Assembly (NCBI GenBank): GCA_902729415.1
Contig: CACVCF010000168.1
Coordinates: 1 to 64,000, forward strand
DNA length: 64,000 bases
Origin: Terasakiella magnetica
Lineage (GTDB): Bacteria > Pseudomonadota > Alphaproteobacteria > Rhodospirillales > Magnetospirillaceae
Direction of reading: 5' to 3'
Shown: positions 20,055 through 29,100 of the stretch, in pieces
Layout: each line of letters begins with the position of its first letter
Position numbering within the stretch: position 1 is the first letter of the stretch
Translations under genes and position numbers: made by a program
Notes under the pieces: generated by a model
The model's database searches: none
What the model saw: only the letters and a program-made list of their open reading frames with translations
Told to the model about the DNA's origin: nothing

Positions 20055-20084
20055 GCCCCGGCGGGAGATCGCCGGGGCTTTTTT
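20055..20084 (+). terminator. Rho-independent terminator after ilvC
   Basis: A nine-base GC stem (GCCCCGGCG at 20055-20063, CGCCGGGGC at 20070-20078) with loop GGAGAT is followed by six T residues. This separates ilvC from leuA. Confidence 0.9.
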
Positions 20085-20185
20085 CGCATCCGCACATGAT
20101 CCTGTTGACAGGGGGGGGTGGTTCATACTTCCTTGTGCAACGGTGTGAAACACTGCTTTCCCGTGCCCGCTGCAAGAGTCTGTGA

Positions 20186-21730
20186 ATGGATAACAACCGC
20201 GTCATCATCTTCGACACCACGCTCCGCGACGGCGAGCAATCGCCCGGCGCCTCCATGAATTTGGAGGAAAAGGTGCGCATCGCCCAGGCGCTGGAAGAGA
20301 TGGGCGTCGATGTGATCGAGGCGGGCTTTCCCATCGCCTCCAACGGTGACTTCGAAGCGGTCGAAGCCGTCGCCAAGGTGATCAAGAACGCCACCATCTG
20401 CGGTCTGGCGCGCGCCACCAAGGGCGATATCGAGCGCTGCGCCCAGGCGATCAAGCCCGCACCGCGGGGCCGCATCCATACCTTCTTGTCCACCAGCCCG
20501 CTGCACATGAAATACAAGTTGCAGATGGAGCCCGACGCGGTGCTGGCCAAGGTGGCCGAATCCGTCGCCTATGCCCGCAACTTCACCGATGACGTGGAAT
20601 GGTCAGCGGAAGATGGCTCGCGCACCGAGCACGACTTCCTGTGTGCCTGCGTCGAAGCCGCCATCGCCGCCGGGGCCGGCACCATTAATATCCCCGACAC
20701 GGTGGGTTATGCCGTCCCCGACGAATACGGCGCCCTGATCGCCATGCTGTTCAATCGGGTGCCCAATATCGACAAGGCCGTAATCTCGGTCCATTGCCAC
20801 AACGATCTAGGCTTGGCCGTCGCCAATTCCCTGGCCGCTATTGCCTGCGGCGCCCGGCAGGTGGAATGCACCATCAACGGCCTGGGGGAGCGTGCCGGTA
20901 ACGCCGCCATGGAAGAAATCGTCATGGCCCTGCGCACCCGCCCCGACCATCTGCCCTACAAGACCAATATCAAGACCGAGAACATCACGCGGGCCTCGCG
21001 GCTGGTCTCGACCATCACCGGCTTCGTGGTGCAGCCCAACAAGGCCATCGTCGGTAAAAACGCCTTCGCTCATGAATCCGGCATCCATCAGGACGGGGTG
21101 CTGAAGCACGCCCAGACCTACGAGATCATGACTCCAGAATCGGTGGGGCTGCATCGTTCCAACCTGGTGATGGGCAAGCATTCCGGCCGCGCCGCCTTCA
21201 AAGCCAAGCTGAAGGAGCTGGGCTATGAACTGGGCGACAACGCTGTGGAAGATGCCTTCACCCGCTTCAAGGATCTGGCCGACCGCAAGAAAGACGTGTT
21301 CGATGAGGACATCATCGCCCTGGTCGATGACGCCGTGGTGCGCGGCAACGACCGGATCAAGCTGGTGTCTCTGGAGGTGCTGTGCGGCACCAAGCACCGC
21401 CCGCCATCGGCGGAGCTGGAGCTTGAGATCGACGGCGAGATCAAGGCGGTGCGGGCCACCGGCGACGGTCCGGTGGACGCCACCTTCAACGCCATCAAGG
21501 CGCTGTTCCCCCACGATGTGCGCTTGCAGCTCTATCAGGTGAGCGCCGTCACCCAAGGCACCGACGCCCAGGCCGAGGTCACCGTCCGCCTGGAGGAAAA
21601 CGGCAAGACCGTCAACGGCCAGGGGGCGGAAACTGATACCATGGTGGCTTCGGCACGCGCCTATGTGAACGCGCTGAACAAACTTTTGGTCAAGCGGCAA
21701 AAAACCGACCCTGACGCGGTCCCGGCGTGA
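20186..21730 (+). CDS. leuA: 2-isopropylmalate synthase
   Basis: A 514-residue first enzyme of leucine synthesis, condensing 2-oxoisovalerate with acetyl-CoA. The catalytic barrel begins [20 protein letters not shown] and contains [14 protein letters not shown] with the metal-binding His pair; [19 protein letters not shown] follows. The last 120 residues form the LeuA dimer regulatory domain for leucine feedback. A 29-codon open frame lies directly upstream in the same frame and ends at TGA just before this ATG. Confidence 0.96.
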   Translation: MDNNRVIIFDTTLRDGEQSPGASMNLEEKVRIAQALEEMGVDVIEAGFPIASNGDFEAVEAVAKVIKNATICGLARATKGDIERCAQAIKPAPRGRIHTFLSTSPLHMKYKLQMEPDAVLAKVAESVAYARNFTDDVEWSAEDGSRTEHDFLCACVEAAIAAGAGTINIPDTVGYAVPDEYGALIAMLFNRVPNIDKAVISVHCHNDLGLAVANSLAAIACGARQVECTINGLGERAGNAAMEEIVMALRTRPDHLPYKTNIKTENITRASRLVSTITGFVVQPNKAIVGKNAFAHESGIHQDGVLKHAQTYEIMTPESVGLHRSNLVMGKHSGRAAFKAKLKELGYELGDNAVEDAFTRFKDLADRKKDVFDEDIIALVDDAVVRGNDRIKLVSLEVLCGTKHRPPSAELELEIDGEIKAVRATGDGPVDATFNAIKALFPHDVRLQLYQVSAVTQGTDAQAEVTVRLEENGKTVNGQGAETDTMVASARAYVNALNKLLVKRQKTDPDAVPA

Positions 21731-21807
21731 TATAGCACGCAGGGATCGGAATTAGAGTTGACATGAAAACCGCGATGCCGCAGGGCCGACCTGCGGGATC
21801 GCACTGA

Positions 21808-22878
<1,071 letters not shown>

Positions 22879-23009
22879 GCCTAGGGGGCATCAGCGATGT
22901 TTTCGTGAAATTTCCGGAAACGATGCTGGCTCTTCAGCACTAGATATAGTAGCTTGGGCTGGTTATCCCGTCGCTGGAGCGGCGGCGATTCCCGCCACGG
23001 AGGATGCAG

Positions 23010-23897
23010 GTGAAGCAGTCGGGTGCGACAGGTCGTCTCGCAACGCTACGGCTGCTTGTCCAGCGCTTTGCCTTTCTTTCCCTGATGGTTGGCGCCGGAG
23101 CCCTGATGATTCTGGGCAAGGCCGATATCGTCCTGATTGAGCAGACCCGCGCCCTGGTCGCCGATGCGGTCGCCCCGGTGCTGGACGCCATGGGACGCCC
23201 CGCCGCTACTGTCGCCCAGGTGACCGATAATTTCCACGAGTTGGCCAATCTTCGCACCGAAAATGCCCGGCTGAAGGAAGAGAACACCAAGCTGATGCAT
23301 TGGCAGATCGTGGCACGGCGCCTCGAATCCGAGAATGTGGTGCTGCACGAGCAGCTCAACGTCATCCCCGACCCCGACCCCGCTTTCGTCACCGCACGGG
23401 TGATTGGCGACATGGGCTCGGCCTTTGGACATTCCATGCTGCTGGGCTCCGGCTCCAAGGATGGCGTGCGCAAAGGACAGGCCGTGCTGGCGGGCGAGGT
23501 TCTGGTGGGCCATATCGCCGAAGTGGGCGTGCGCTCGGCGCGGATGCTGCTGATCACCGATATCAACGCCCGCACCCCGGTGGTGGTTGAATCGTCGCGT
23601 ACCCGCGCCATCCTCACCGGCGACAATTCCAGCCGCCCCCGGCTCAATTACGTTTCCGGCAGCCCCAGCATTTCCGTGGGTGACCGCATCGTCACCGCCG
23701 CCTCGGGCGGGGCTTTCCCCCCCGGCATCCCGGTGGGCGTGGTCAGCTCGGTCCAAGACGGCATCATCCGCGTCGAGCCCTTCATCCAACGCCACAGCCT
23801 GGAATTTGTCAGTGTGGTCGATTTCGGCCTGGGCGGCATTCTGCCTTTCGAGCGCCCGCCGCCGCCAGAGCGCCGCCGCCGGGGGAAAGAGGAGTGA
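23010..23897 (+). CDS. mreC: MreC, rod-shape-determining protein
   Basis: A 295-residue bitopic inner-membrane protein with one N-terminal helix (FAFLSLMVGAGALMILG), a periplasmic coiled coil (LRTENARLKEENTKLMHW) and a beta-barrel domain. It links MreB to the PBP2-RodA synthase. GTG at 23010 is preferred, six bases after GGAGG; an ATG at 23004 would touch that site. The C-terminus is Pro/Arg-rich. The stop overlaps mreD by GTGA. Confidence 0.94.
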   Translation: MKQSGATGRLATLRLLVQRFAFLSLMVGAGALMILGKADIVLIEQTRALVADAVAPVLDAMGRPAATVAQVTDNFHELANLRTENARLKEENTKLMHWQIVARRLESENVVLHEQLNVIPDPDPAFVTARVIGDMGSAFGHSMLLGSGSKDGVRKGQAVLAGEVLVGHIAEVGVRSARMLLITDINARTPVVVESSRTRAILTGDNSSRPRLNYVSGSPSISVGDRIVTAASGGAFPPGIPVGVVSSVQDGIIRVEPFIQRHSLEFVSVVDFGLGGILPFERPPPPERRRRGKEE

Positions 23898-24409
23898 AGC
23901 CTTCCATCTGGGTAAAGATGGACACTTGGGTCCGCCACTCGGTCCCCTTCGGCATTACCGTCTTCCTGCTGCTGCTGACCGCCATCCCCACCCATATGCC
24001 AGGTCTGGCGGGGATCGCCCCCATGCTGCCGCTGATGGGGGTGTATTACTGGGCCATCTACCGGCCCGATCTGCTGCCCGCTTGGCTGGCTTTCATCATC
24101 GGCCTGCTCTACGACATCGTCGGCGGTACTCCGCTTGGGGTTAATGCCCTGGTGATGCTGCTGGTCCAGGGCACCGCCGCCAGCCAGCGCAAATTCTTTC
24201 TGGGCAAGTCCTTCGCCGTCACATGGTGGGCCTTCGCCCTACTGACCGGTGGCGCCATCGGTATCGCCTGGCTTCTGGTCTCGGCCCTGAAAGGCCGCAC
24301 CATCGACCCCATGCCGGTACTATTCGAATATCTGATGACGCTTAGCTTGTTCCCCTTGCTTACCTGGGCGCTGGCGCGGACCCAGATGGCCTTTTTGCGC
24401 GACGTTTAA
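23894..24409 (+). CDS. mreD: MreD, rod-shape-determining membrane protein
   Basis: A 171-residue protein with about five membrane helices and the typical LLYDIVGGTPLGVNALVML motif. It starts with GTG overlapping the mreC stop. It belongs to the elongasome with MreC, PBP2 and RodA. Confidence 0.9.
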   Translation: MKPSIWVKMDTWVRHSVPFGITVFLLLLTAIPTHMPGLAGIAPMLPLMGVYYWAIYRPDLLPAWLAFIIGLLYDIVGGTPLGVNALVMLLVQGTAASQRKFFLGKSFAVTWWAFALLTGGAIGIAWLLVSALKGRTIDPMPVLFEYLMTLSLFPLLTWALARTQMAFLRDV

Positions 24410-24412
24410 GGC

Positions 24413-26290
24413 ATGTACCACGACAACGACCGCTCTAAGATGTTCAGCCGCCGGGCCTTGATGCTGGGCGGCGGCAAGGCGGTATTGGTCGGCGCCTTGG
24501 CTGCGCGCATGTACTACCTCCAGGTCATGGAGGCCGACAAATACGCCATGGAAGCCGAGGACAACCGGGTCAGCACCCGCCTGCTGGCGCCGCCACGCGG
24601 CCTGATCCTCGACCGCAGCGGTATCGCCATGGCGATCAACCAGCATAATTACCGGGTGATGGTGGTGGCGGAGCAAACCCCGTCGCTGGACTATACCCTG
24701 AATGCCCTGGCCCGCATCATCACCGTCAGCGATGGCGACCGCGCCCGTATCCACAAGGAAGTGCGGCGGCGGCGCAGCTTTGTGCCCATCAGCGTGCGCG
24801 AAAATCTAACCTGGGAAGAAGTAGCCCGGGTCGAGGTCAATGCCCCCGATCTGCCCGGCATCATCATCGATGTGGGGCAAAGCCGCTCTTACCCCCTGGA
24901 AAGCCTGGGGGCGCATATCCTGGGCTATGTCTCGGCGGTGTCGGAGACGGAGCTGACCGGCGACCCGCTGGAGGAGCTTCCCGGCTTTCGCATCGGCAAG
25001 GGCGGGGTCGAACGCATCTACGACATGGCGCTGCGAGGCCGCCACGGCACCTCATCACTGGAGGTCAACGCCGTCGGCCGCGTCATCCGCGAGTTGGAGC
25101 GCAAAGAGGGCGAGCCGGGCGTCGACCTGACGCTGACGCTGGACATGAAGTTGCAGGAATACGCCGCCCAGCGCCTGGGCGACGAAAGCGCCGCCGTGGT
25201 GGTGATGGATATCCATACCGGCGACGTGCTGGTGCTGGCCTCCACCCCCTCTTTCGACCCCAACTCGTTCAATCGCGGCCTGTCGGCGGAAGAGTGGAAG
25301 GATCTGTCCACCAATCCCCGGTCGCCCCTCAGCAACAAGGCCATCGCCGGTCAATTCGCCCCCGGCTCGACCTTCAAGCTGGTGACGGCGCTGGCGGCGC
25401 TGGAGGCCCGCGATATCACCCCGGAAATGCGGGTGTTCTGCTCGGGCCATACCCAATTGGGCAGCATCAAATTCCACTGCTGGAAGAAGGAAGGCCATGG
25501 CGCCCAGGATCTGATCAGCGGCATCAAGAATTCCTGCGACGTCTACTTCTATGAAGTGGCGCGCCGCACCGGCTTTGAGAAAATCGCAGAGATGGCCAAG
25601 CGCTTTGGCATGGGCGCCCCCACCGGCGTCGACCTGCCGGGCGAGCGGCCGGGCCTCATTCCCAACAAGGAATGGAAAAAGAAAGCCCTGAAGCAGCCCT
25701 GGCACCCCGGCGAAACCCTGATCAACGCCATCGGCCAGGGCTATGTCACCGCCACTCCCATGCAATTGGCGGTCATGACCGCTCGTCTGGCCAATGGCGG
25801 CTTCGCCGTCATCCCCCATGTCGCCCGTGATCAGATCGTCGATAAAACAGCCCGGCCCCGCACCGCCCCCAGTTGGCCCAGCCTGCAGGTCTCGCGGCAG
25901 TCGCTGGCCCTGGTCCGCAAGGGCATGTTCGCGGTGTCCAACGAACCCGGCGGCACGGCCTATCGCGCCCGCATCACCCAAGAGGGGATGTGGCTGTCGG
26001 GTAAGACCGGCAGCGCCCAGGTGCGCCGCATTACCATGCGCGAACGTGAAACCGGGGTGAAGAAGAACGATCAGCTTCCCTGGAAAGAGCGTGACCACGC
26101 CCTGTTCGTCGCCTATGCCCCCGAGGAGAATCCGCGCTATGCCATCGCCGTGGTGGTCGAGCATGGCGGCGGCGGCTCGGCGGTCGCCGCCCCCATCGCC
26201 CGCGATATCATGATCGAAGTGCAAAAGCGCGATCTGGCCCGTATCGCCACCAATACTCCCGCCGACAGCCCAGACCTGAGGCGGTTCTGA
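24413..26290 (+). CDS. mrdA: Penicillin-binding protein 2 (elongation transpeptidase)
   Basis: A 625-residue class B PBP that crosslinks peptidoglycan during cell elongation. It has an N-terminal membrane anchor, a dimerisation domain and a transpeptidase domain with active Ser319 in PGSTFK, the SCD triad motif in KNSCDVYFY and KTG in SGKTGSAQ. It starts three bases after mreD and its stop overlaps rodA. Confidence 0.96.
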   Translation: MYHDNDRSKMFSRRALMLGGGKAVLVGALAARMYYLQVMEADKYAMEAEDNRVSTRLLAPPRGLILDRSGIAMAINQHNYRVMVVAEQTPSLDYTLNALARIITVSDGDRARIHKEVRRRRSFVPISVRENLTWEEVARVEVNAPDLPGIIIDVGQSRSYPLESLGAHILGYVSAVSETELTGDPLEELPGFRIGKGGVERIYDMALRGRHGTSSLEVNAVGRVIRELERKEGEPGVDLTLTLDMKLQEYAAQRLGDESAAVVVMDIHTGDVLVLASTPSFDPNSFNRGLSAEEWKDLSTNPRSPLSNKAIAGQFAPGSTFKLVTALAALEARDITPEMRVFCSGHTQLGSIKFHCWKKEGHGAQDLISGIKNSCDVYFYEVARRTGFEKIAEMAKRFGMGAPTGVDLPGERPGLIPNKEWKKKALKQPWHPGETLINAIGQGYVTATPMQLAVMTARLANGGFAVIPHVARDQIVDKTARPRTAPSWPSLQVSRQSLALVRKGMFAVSNEPGGTAYRARITQEGMWLSGKTGSAQVRRITMRERETGVKKNDQLPWKERDHALFVAYAPEENPRYAIAVVVEHGGGGSAVAAPIARDIMIEVQKRDLARIATNTPADSPDLRRF

Positions 26291-27453
26291 TGCCAAGACC
26301 GATCCAACGCATGCCGTCGCGCCTCAACCGGACGGAAATGTCCATCCGCGATAAGGTCTGGCAGATCAACTGGTCGCTGATCGCCATTCTGGCCGCCATT
26401 GCCGGTGTGGGCTTTGCCACGTTGTATTCAGCAGCCCAAGGATCGCTGGAACCCTGGGCCCTGAAGCAGATTATCCGCTTTGCCTTCGGCATCGGCATTA
26501 TGATTTCCGTGGCCTTGGTGGATCTGCGTTTTTGGGTGCGTCACGCCTATCTACTTTATGCCGTGGCCGTGATTTTGCTGGTGCTGGTCGAGGTGCGCGG
26601 CACCATCGGCATGGGGGCCCAGCGCTGGATCGATCTCGGCTTCATCCAGTTGCAGCCCTCAGAGATCATGAAGATCGCCCTGATCTTGTCGCTGGCCCGC
26701 TATTTCCACGGCGCTGGCGTCCAGGAGATCGGCCGCCCGCTATTCCTGATCCCGCCGCTGATCATGGTCTTTGTCCCCGCCGCCCTGGTGCTGAAACAGC
26801 CGGATCTGGGCACTGCCATGATGCTGGTTATGTCGTCAGGCGCCCTGTTCTTCATGGCGGGGGTGCGGATGTGGAAATTCGCCCTGGTCATCGCTGGCGG
26901 CATGGGCGCGGTTCCGGTCGCCTGGCAGTTTCTGCGCGACTACCAGAAAAAGCGGATTCTGATTTTCCTCAACCCCGAGGACGATCCCCTGGGAGCCGGC
27001 TACCACATCACCCAATCCAAGATCGCCCTGGGCTCCGGCGGCATGTTCGGCAAGGGCTATATGATGGGAACCCAAAGCCGTCTTAACTTCCTGCCGGAAA
27101 AACAGACCGATTTCATCTTCACCATGTTCGCCGAGGAATGGGGCATGATGGGAGGGATGGTCCTTTTGGGCCTCTATTCCCTGCTGATCGCCTTTGGCTA
27201 TGCCATCGCCATCCGCTGCCGCAGCCAGTTCGGGCGTCTGGTGGCCCATGGCATCACCACCACCTTCTTCCTCTACTTCTTCATCAATACCGCCATGGTG
27301 ATGGGGTTGGTGCCGGTGGTCGGCGTACCGCTGCCGCTGATCTCCTATGGCGGCACCGCCATGCTGTCGCTGTTGTTCGGCTGGGGTTTGGTGATGAGCG
27401 CTTATATCCACCGCGACGTTCCGATTTCGCGCCGCGGTGCCGCTGACGAGTAA
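26290..27453 (+). CDS. rodA: RodA, SEDS peptidoglycan glycosyltransferase
   Basis: A 387-residue SEDS protein with about ten membrane helices that polymerises lipid II in partnership with PBP2. Visible motifs are GAQRWIDLGFIQLQPSEIMK, KQPDLGTAMML and GVPLPLISYGGTAML. The ATG shares a base with the mrdA stop; a second ATG at 26338 could be the true start, since the first 16 residues are hydrophilic and basic. Confidence 0.95.
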   Translation: MPRPIQRMPSRLNRTEMSIRDKVWQINWSLIAILAAIAGVGFATLYSAAQGSLEPWALKQIIRFAFGIGIMISVALVDLRFWVRHAYLLYAVAVILLVLVEVRGTIGMGAQRWIDLGFIQLQPSEIMKIALILSLARYFHGAGVQEIGRPLFLIPPLIMVFVPAALVLKQPDLGTAMMLVMSSGALFFMAGVRMWKFALVIAGGMGAVPVAWQFLRDYQKKRILIFLNPEDDPLGAGYHITQSKIALGSGGMFGKGYMMGTQSRLNFLPEKQTDFIFTMFAEEWGMMGGMVLLGLYSLLIAFGYAIAIRCRSQFGRLVAHGITTTFFLYFFINTAMVMGLVPVVGVPLPLISYGGTAMLSLLFGWGLVMSAYIHRDVPISRRGAADE

Positions 27454-27454
27454 T

Positions 27455-27491
27455 ACCAAGGCTCGATGAGGACGACTCGTCGGGTCTTGGT
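27455..27491 (+). terminator. Long hairpin directly after rodA, possible dispersed repeat
   Basis: Just after the rodA stop, ACCAAG-GCT-CGATGAG pairs with CTCGTCG-GGT-CTTGGT around a five-base loop, giving about 16 pairs including G-T wobbles. It has no T run. The left edge TAATACCAAG resembles TTATACCAAG at 54074, which also starts a hairpin, so both may be copies of one intergenic repeat. It may end the mre/rod transcript. Confidence 0.5.
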
Positions 27492-27593
27492 TAGGCCCAA
27501 GGGGCCGCGCGGCTCGTACCGCGGGAGGCAAGGGATGTGAGGAATTTCAGCCCGGCCCCTGAAAGGGCATGTGCCGATGATCCACTAGATGCT

Positions 27594-28310
27594 CTATTCC
27601 ACCGGCCGGGTCAGAGCAGACAGCCGTTGGTGTTGGCGACCATCGGCGTCAAAATTTCCTGGGCTCAGCCAAGTCTCGAACCCAGCTCGGATCCGGGGCC
27701 ATTCCGCGTCAATCATGGAGAAGAAGGCCGTATCGCGGTTGCGGCCTTTGGATACCGCCGCCTGCCGGAAAATGCCTTCAAGCCGCAAACCAAACCTTTC
27801 AGCAGCGATGCGGGATTTGGTGTTGAGGGCGTCACAGCGCCACTCGCAACGGCGATACCCCAATTCATCGAAGGCGCGGCGCAGCATCAGATACATGCCT
27901 TCGGTGGCGGCGGGCGTCTGACGCAACGAGTGGGAAAAGATGATGTGGCCGATAGAAATGGACCCGGCGGCACCATCAATCCGCAGAAAGCTCACCAGCC
28001 CAAGGGCAGTTCCGCTGGCATGATCGACAATGGCGTGAAACAACGGATCGTCACTGGCGGCGCAGCCTTTCAGCCAGCGCAAGAACTCGTCCTCGGAGGC
28101 AAAGGGGCCATAGGCGAGATAGGTCCAGGTCCGGTCGTCCCTATCCTCGGCGATAGACTGGAAAAGCTGACGGCCATGCCGCTCCGGGTCAAGAGGTTCG
28201 ACCCGGCAGAAGGAACCGTCCATGGGTGTAAGGGCCGGGCGCGGGCGGGCCAGCCAGCCGGGCATGGGCACGCCAACCACCTGCCCCCACTCATTCACAT
28301 ACTCAGCCAC
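27594..28310 (-). CDS. GNAT family acetyltransferase (RimJ/RimL-like)
   Basis: A 238-residue protein. The acetyl-CoA core shows GHIIFSHSLRQTPAATEGMYLML, RRCEWRCDALNTKSRIAAERFG and FRQAAVSKGRNRDTAFFSMID. The GTG at 28310 (protein beginning with AEYVNEWGQ) is preceded by AAGGGTGG and fits the usual start of this family; the frame remains open further upstream. The acceptor is unknown. It lies downstream of the small 77-residue gene on the same strand. Confidence 0.8.
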   Translation of the reverse strand: MAEYVNEWGQVVGVPMPGWLARPRPALTPMDGSFCRVEPLDPERHGRQLFQSIAEDRDDRTWTYLAYGPFASEDEFLRWLKGCAASDDPLFHAIVDHASGTALGLVSFLRIDGAAGSISIGHIIFSHSLRQTPAATEGMYLMLRRAFDELGYRRCEWRCDALNTKSRIAAERFGLRLEGIFRQAAVSKGRNRDTAFFSMIDAEWPRIRAGFETWLSPGNFDADGRQHQRLSALTRPVE

Positions 28311-28387
28311 GTCCAAGCCACCCTTATCCCCAAGGCCCTCATCCCGGCAGACCGGACGGAAGGCCTTCCCCTTCAAAAAGGATTGGA

Positions 28388-28621
28388 TCAGACGTCGCGC
28401 TCTGGGTCGATATCAAAGCGGCGCTTGCCGTATTTACCCGTGAACGAGGGGCCATCATCAATCTCGACCTTGCCTCGGCCATAGTCAATGGAATGGCTTA
28501 TCAGTCGTTCCTGGAGTTCGAACATATGACGCCAATACTGCATCATCTGATTGCTGGAATTTATCCAGCCTTCCAGCATGGACTGCTGCAACTCAACCAA
28601 ATTTTTGAAGGGATCGACCAT
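28388..28621 (-). CDS. Small conserved protein of unknown function
   Basis: A 77-residue protein. GGGAGAAG lies upstream of the ATG. The first 50 residues form amphipathic helices rich in Gln, Met and aromatic residues (FKNLVELQQSML, MMQYWRHMFELQ), somewhat like phasin-type helices; the end GPSFTGKYGKRRFDID is basic then acidic. No family was identified. It probably forms a unit with the GNAT gene 78 bases downstream. Confidence 0.6.
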   Translation of the reverse strand: MVDPFKNLVELQQSMLEGWINSSNQMMQYWRHMFELQERLISHSIDYGRGKVEIDDGPSFTGKYGKRRFDIDPERDV

Positions 28622-28756
28622 TATTCTTCTCCCACTAATGTTTGTGGTACCCGGGCCGACCGTGAAGCCATATTACCGGCAGGGATTCTGACTATATACT
28701 AGCGCATAGATGGATGCTGTTCCACCTCTACCGAAAGCAGGTCCGCCATGTTTGGC

Positions 28757-29086
28757 TCAAAGAGCCGCCAGTGCCGTTTCACGATCAGGGAAGATTGCCA
28801 GGATTTTGGCAAAACCGGATACGTCGAAAACCTCGCGGATATGGGGCTTCATTGAGCACAGCGCGAATTTGCGCGCTCCACGCGTCATCTTGGCTCCCAC
28901 CAGAACCACACGAAGCCCGGCACTGGAAATATAATCCAGCTCACTGAAATCGATCAGGATTTTCGGAGTACCGGTATTGACCACCGCCAGCACCTTGGCC
29001 TCGAAAACCTTGGCAGTTGACGAATCCACGCGTGCAAGAGGAATGATTACCGTGGCATCGCCGATATTTTCCACCTTGATTTCCAT
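28757..29086 (-). CDS. STAS-domain anti-sigma factor antagonist
   Basis: A 109-residue single STAS domain of the RsbV/SpoIIAA type. The phosphoacceptor region is DYISSAGLRVVLVGAK; Ser55 aligns with the regulated serine. In its unphosphorylated form such a protein captures an anti-sigma kinase. It is the last gene of the 28.7-35.8 kb operon, 14 bases after the phosphatase/kinase gene, which carries both the activity to phosphorylate and the activity to dephosphorylate it. Confidence 0.88.
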   Translation of the reverse strand: MEIKVENIGDATVIIPLARVDSSTAKVFEAKVLAVVNTGTPKILIDFSELDYISSAGLRVVLVGAKMTRGARKFALCSMKPHIREVFDVSGFAKILAIFPDRETALAAL

Positions 29087-29100
29087 ATCCCCAAGCTCTC

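Noticed and set aside
20105..20129. TTGACA followed by CATACT as a leuA promoter
   Set aside because: The spacing is 13 bases, too short for a sigma-70 promoter, and no better -10 element lies at 16-18 bases.
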